From NCBI RefSeq assembly GCF_000688015.1, contig NZ_JIAD01000001.1, positions 1,116,001 to 1,180,000 of the forward strand: 64,000 nucleotides of DNA, read 5' to 3'. Shown piece after piece: positions 62,590-64,000 of the stretch (the first letter of the stretch is position 1; the number at the start of each line of letters is the position of its first letter). Under the pieces are notes generated by a model. It did no database searches. It saw only the letters and a list, made by a program, of their open reading frames with translations, and was not told the origin of the DNA. This DNA comes from Eubacterium sp. AB3007. GTDB taxonomy: Bacteria > Bacillota > Clostridia > Peptostreptococcales > Anaerovoracaceae. Made by a program: the position numbers and the translations under genes.

Positions 62590-64000
62590 TCATGCCAGTC
62601 CCTTCGACGCCATTTCCTCCTCGATCTGGCGGATCTCGTCGTGGCGTCTTGTCTTCTGTGTGGTGGTCTTGATGGTGGGCTGCTCCGAGAGGAACCAGTG
62701 TTTCACCATCTTGTATGCAGGCAACTCTCGGTTGATCTCCTCCATATCCTGGTCCAGCCGCTGCGAGAGTTCCTCCAGGGAGCATCCGTGCTCCCTCATA
62801 TACTCTCCATCGACGACGACCTTCGCCCAGAGCACCAGATCGTTGGCTTTGTGCCGGGTGAACAGCATACTTTCCGATACGTAGGGGAGCATGTTCAGCA
62901 CATTCTCGATCTCCTCAGGAAATACGTTCTTCCCGTTCTTCATGACGATCACGTTCTTCTTGCGGCCACAGATGAACACGTATCCGTCGCTGTCGATACG
63001 AGCCAGGTCGCCGGTATGGAACCAGTCGCCCTCCATGACCTCTGCCGTGGCTTCCGGATCGTTGTAGTAACCCAGCATCACATTCTCTCCCCGGACCACC
63101 AGTTCTCCAACCCCGTGCTCATCCGGATCATCGATCCTCGCCTCCACGTTAGGCATGAGTTTTCCTGTGCTCCCGGGACGCAGGTAGCGATATGTCTCGC
63201 TGGCAATGGTAGGCGAGGTCTCCGTCAGACCGTAACCCTGCACCGTCAGGATCCCGAACTCGTTGAGTCCCTTCTGCACCTCTGGATCCAGCGCCGCTGC
63301 TCCATTGATGAAGAACCGCATTCGGCCGCCCATCTGGTCGATGATGCTCCTGAAAAGTCTCTTCCGCAGGTTGATATGCACTCGATCTGCTGCCGCACAA
63401 AGCCTTCTGGCGACCGCCACCTTCCGCTGGGCGCCCTGCTTCTCGATGGCCTTGTTGATTTTCTTGTACATGTTCTCCAGTAGCAGAGGCACACTCATGA
63501 TCACCGACACCCCGTACTCCTGCATATTCTTTGCGATATACTTCAGTCCATCGCAGAAGCAGTTGGTCAGCCCCTGGGACAGGAAGGTCAACAATCCCGA
63601 GAACCCATAGATGTGATGAAGTGGTAGGATCATCATGTTGATGTCCTCCGGGAAGAAGAGTTCCTCGCAGTTCATGCCGAAGTTGCAGCTCATCAGGTTC
63701 CTGTGGGAAAGCATGACCGCCTTGGACTGGGATGTGGTACCCGAAGTGAACAGCAGGAAGGACATGGCATCCGGATCGATCTCTGCGTCCAGGTAATCCC
63801 GTGCTCCCGCCTCCACCAGCGCTCTGCCTTCTTCCAGCAACGCCTCCTCAGTCACAAAGCCTTCCTCGAGCGCCGGGAGCATCTCCTCGCCGGCGAATGG
63901 ATCCATCAATACATATAACCGTATGTTTGTCTCTCCGGACTCAGCGATCTCCCTCACCAGTCCCTCGTGCTTCTTGTCGTAAAACAGGCACCGAAGGTCC
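62590..64000 (-). CDS. AMP-dependent acyl-CoA ligase (copy 2, cut by window edge)
   Basis: The last 470 codons of a ligase paralogous to the gene at 50.7-52.5 kb; its N-terminus lies beyond the window. The ATP motif reads FTSGTTSQSKAVMLSHRNL, differing from the usual GxPKG by lacking the Pro and second Gly, a pattern seen in a distinct clostridial subgroup. GYGLTETSPTIAS and HTGDLARIDSDGYVFICGRKKNVIVMKNGKNVFPEEIENV are present, and the C-terminal KTTTQKTRRHDEI holds the conserved lysine region. A GTG at 63957 is internal, not the start. The SPFH gene follows after 46 bases. Confidence 0.88.
   Translation of the reverse strand, partial: DLRCLFYDKKHEGLVREIAESGETNIRLYVLMDPFAGEEMLPALEEGFVTEEALLEEGRALVEAGARDYLDAEIDPDAMSFLLFTSGTTSQSKAVMLSHRNLMSCNFGMNCEELFFPEDINMMILPLHHIYGFSGLLTFLSQGLTNCFCDGLKYIAKNMQEYGVSVIMSVPLLLENMYKKINKAIEKQGAQRKVAVARRLCAAADRVHINLRKRLFRSIIDQMGGRMRFFINGAAALDPEVQKGLNEFGILTVQGYGLTETSPTIASETYRYLRPGSTGKLMPNVEARIDDPDEHGVGELVVRGENVMLGYYNDPEATAEVMEGDWFHTGDLARIDSDGYVFICGRKKNVIVMKNGKNVFPEEIENVLNMLPYVSESMLFTRHKANDLVLWAKVVVDGEYMREHGCSLEELSQRLDQDMEEINRELPAYKMVKHWFLSEQPTIKTTTQKTRRHDEIRQIEEEMASKGLA

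Overview
This window looks like a chromosomal segment from an anaerobic member of the Bacillota, class Clostridia. The 16S gene, the tmk-holB-ricT-yabB-abrB gene order, the AGGAGG-type ribosome binding sites and the TTGACA/TATAAT promoters all point that way. The fermentative arginine genes and fairly high GC suggest the Anaerovoracaceae / Family XIII area, but I cannot fix a genus. Most genes lie on the minus strand, in the same direction as the single rRNA operon. I see no prophage, plasmid or CRISPR array. The only mobile gene is one TnpB element.

Layout. 1-2.6 kb: the start of a YhaM-like nuclease, then a glutamate-cysteine ligase / DMT exporter pair. 2.6-5.5 kb: a stand-alone arginine deiminase and a secreted L,D-transpeptidase. 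5.5-12.7 kb: two fused ATPase-permease ABC genes, an F420-glutamyl-ligase homologue and a YihY membrane protein. 12.8-14.2 kb: a TnpB-only IS200/IS605 element. 14.3-24 kb: an arginine catabolic cluster (ornithine racemase, ArcD antiporter, two DDAH-family hydrolases, carbamate kinase, a second arginine deiminase, ornithine carbamoyltransferase) with a MocR regulator. 24-29.4 kb: PadR/DUF2812 pair, RNA methyltransferase, MscL, a HutD-membrane fusion and a small SARP-like regulator. 29.5-34.6 kb: a redox-type small protein, a dynamin-like GTPase, class III FBPase and MurA. 34.8-38.9 kb: the tmk-to-abrB operon. 39.5-44.5 kb: 5S, 23S, tRNA-Ala and 16S (transcribed right to left). 45.2-50.7 kb: NhaC antiporter, U32 protein, argininosuccinate synthase. 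50.7-64 kb: two acyl-CoA ligase paralogues, a Y-family polymerase pair, phosphatidylethanolamine synthesis genes, a D,D-carboxypeptidase, an alanine symporter, an rRNA methyltransferase and an SPFH protein.

The clearest theme is arginine energy metabolism. ArcD imports arginine and exports ornithine, ArcA makes citrulline, ArcB makes carbamoyl phosphate and ArcC makes ATP. Two DDAH-family hydrolases could feed methylated arginines into the same citrulline pool, and an ornithine racemase could pass ornithine to Stickland-type fermentation. A MocR gene and a direct-repeat operator sit just upstream of arcB.

The most unusual features are these. (1) A dispersed 33-base repeat occurs as eight arms at five loci; it supplies the last eight codons and stop codon of three unrelated proteins. 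(2) Three genes have a -10 box six or seven bases before the start codon, suggesting leaderless mRNAs. (3) The TnpB element sits immediately upstream of the yihY -10 box, so its natural guide would match that promoter.
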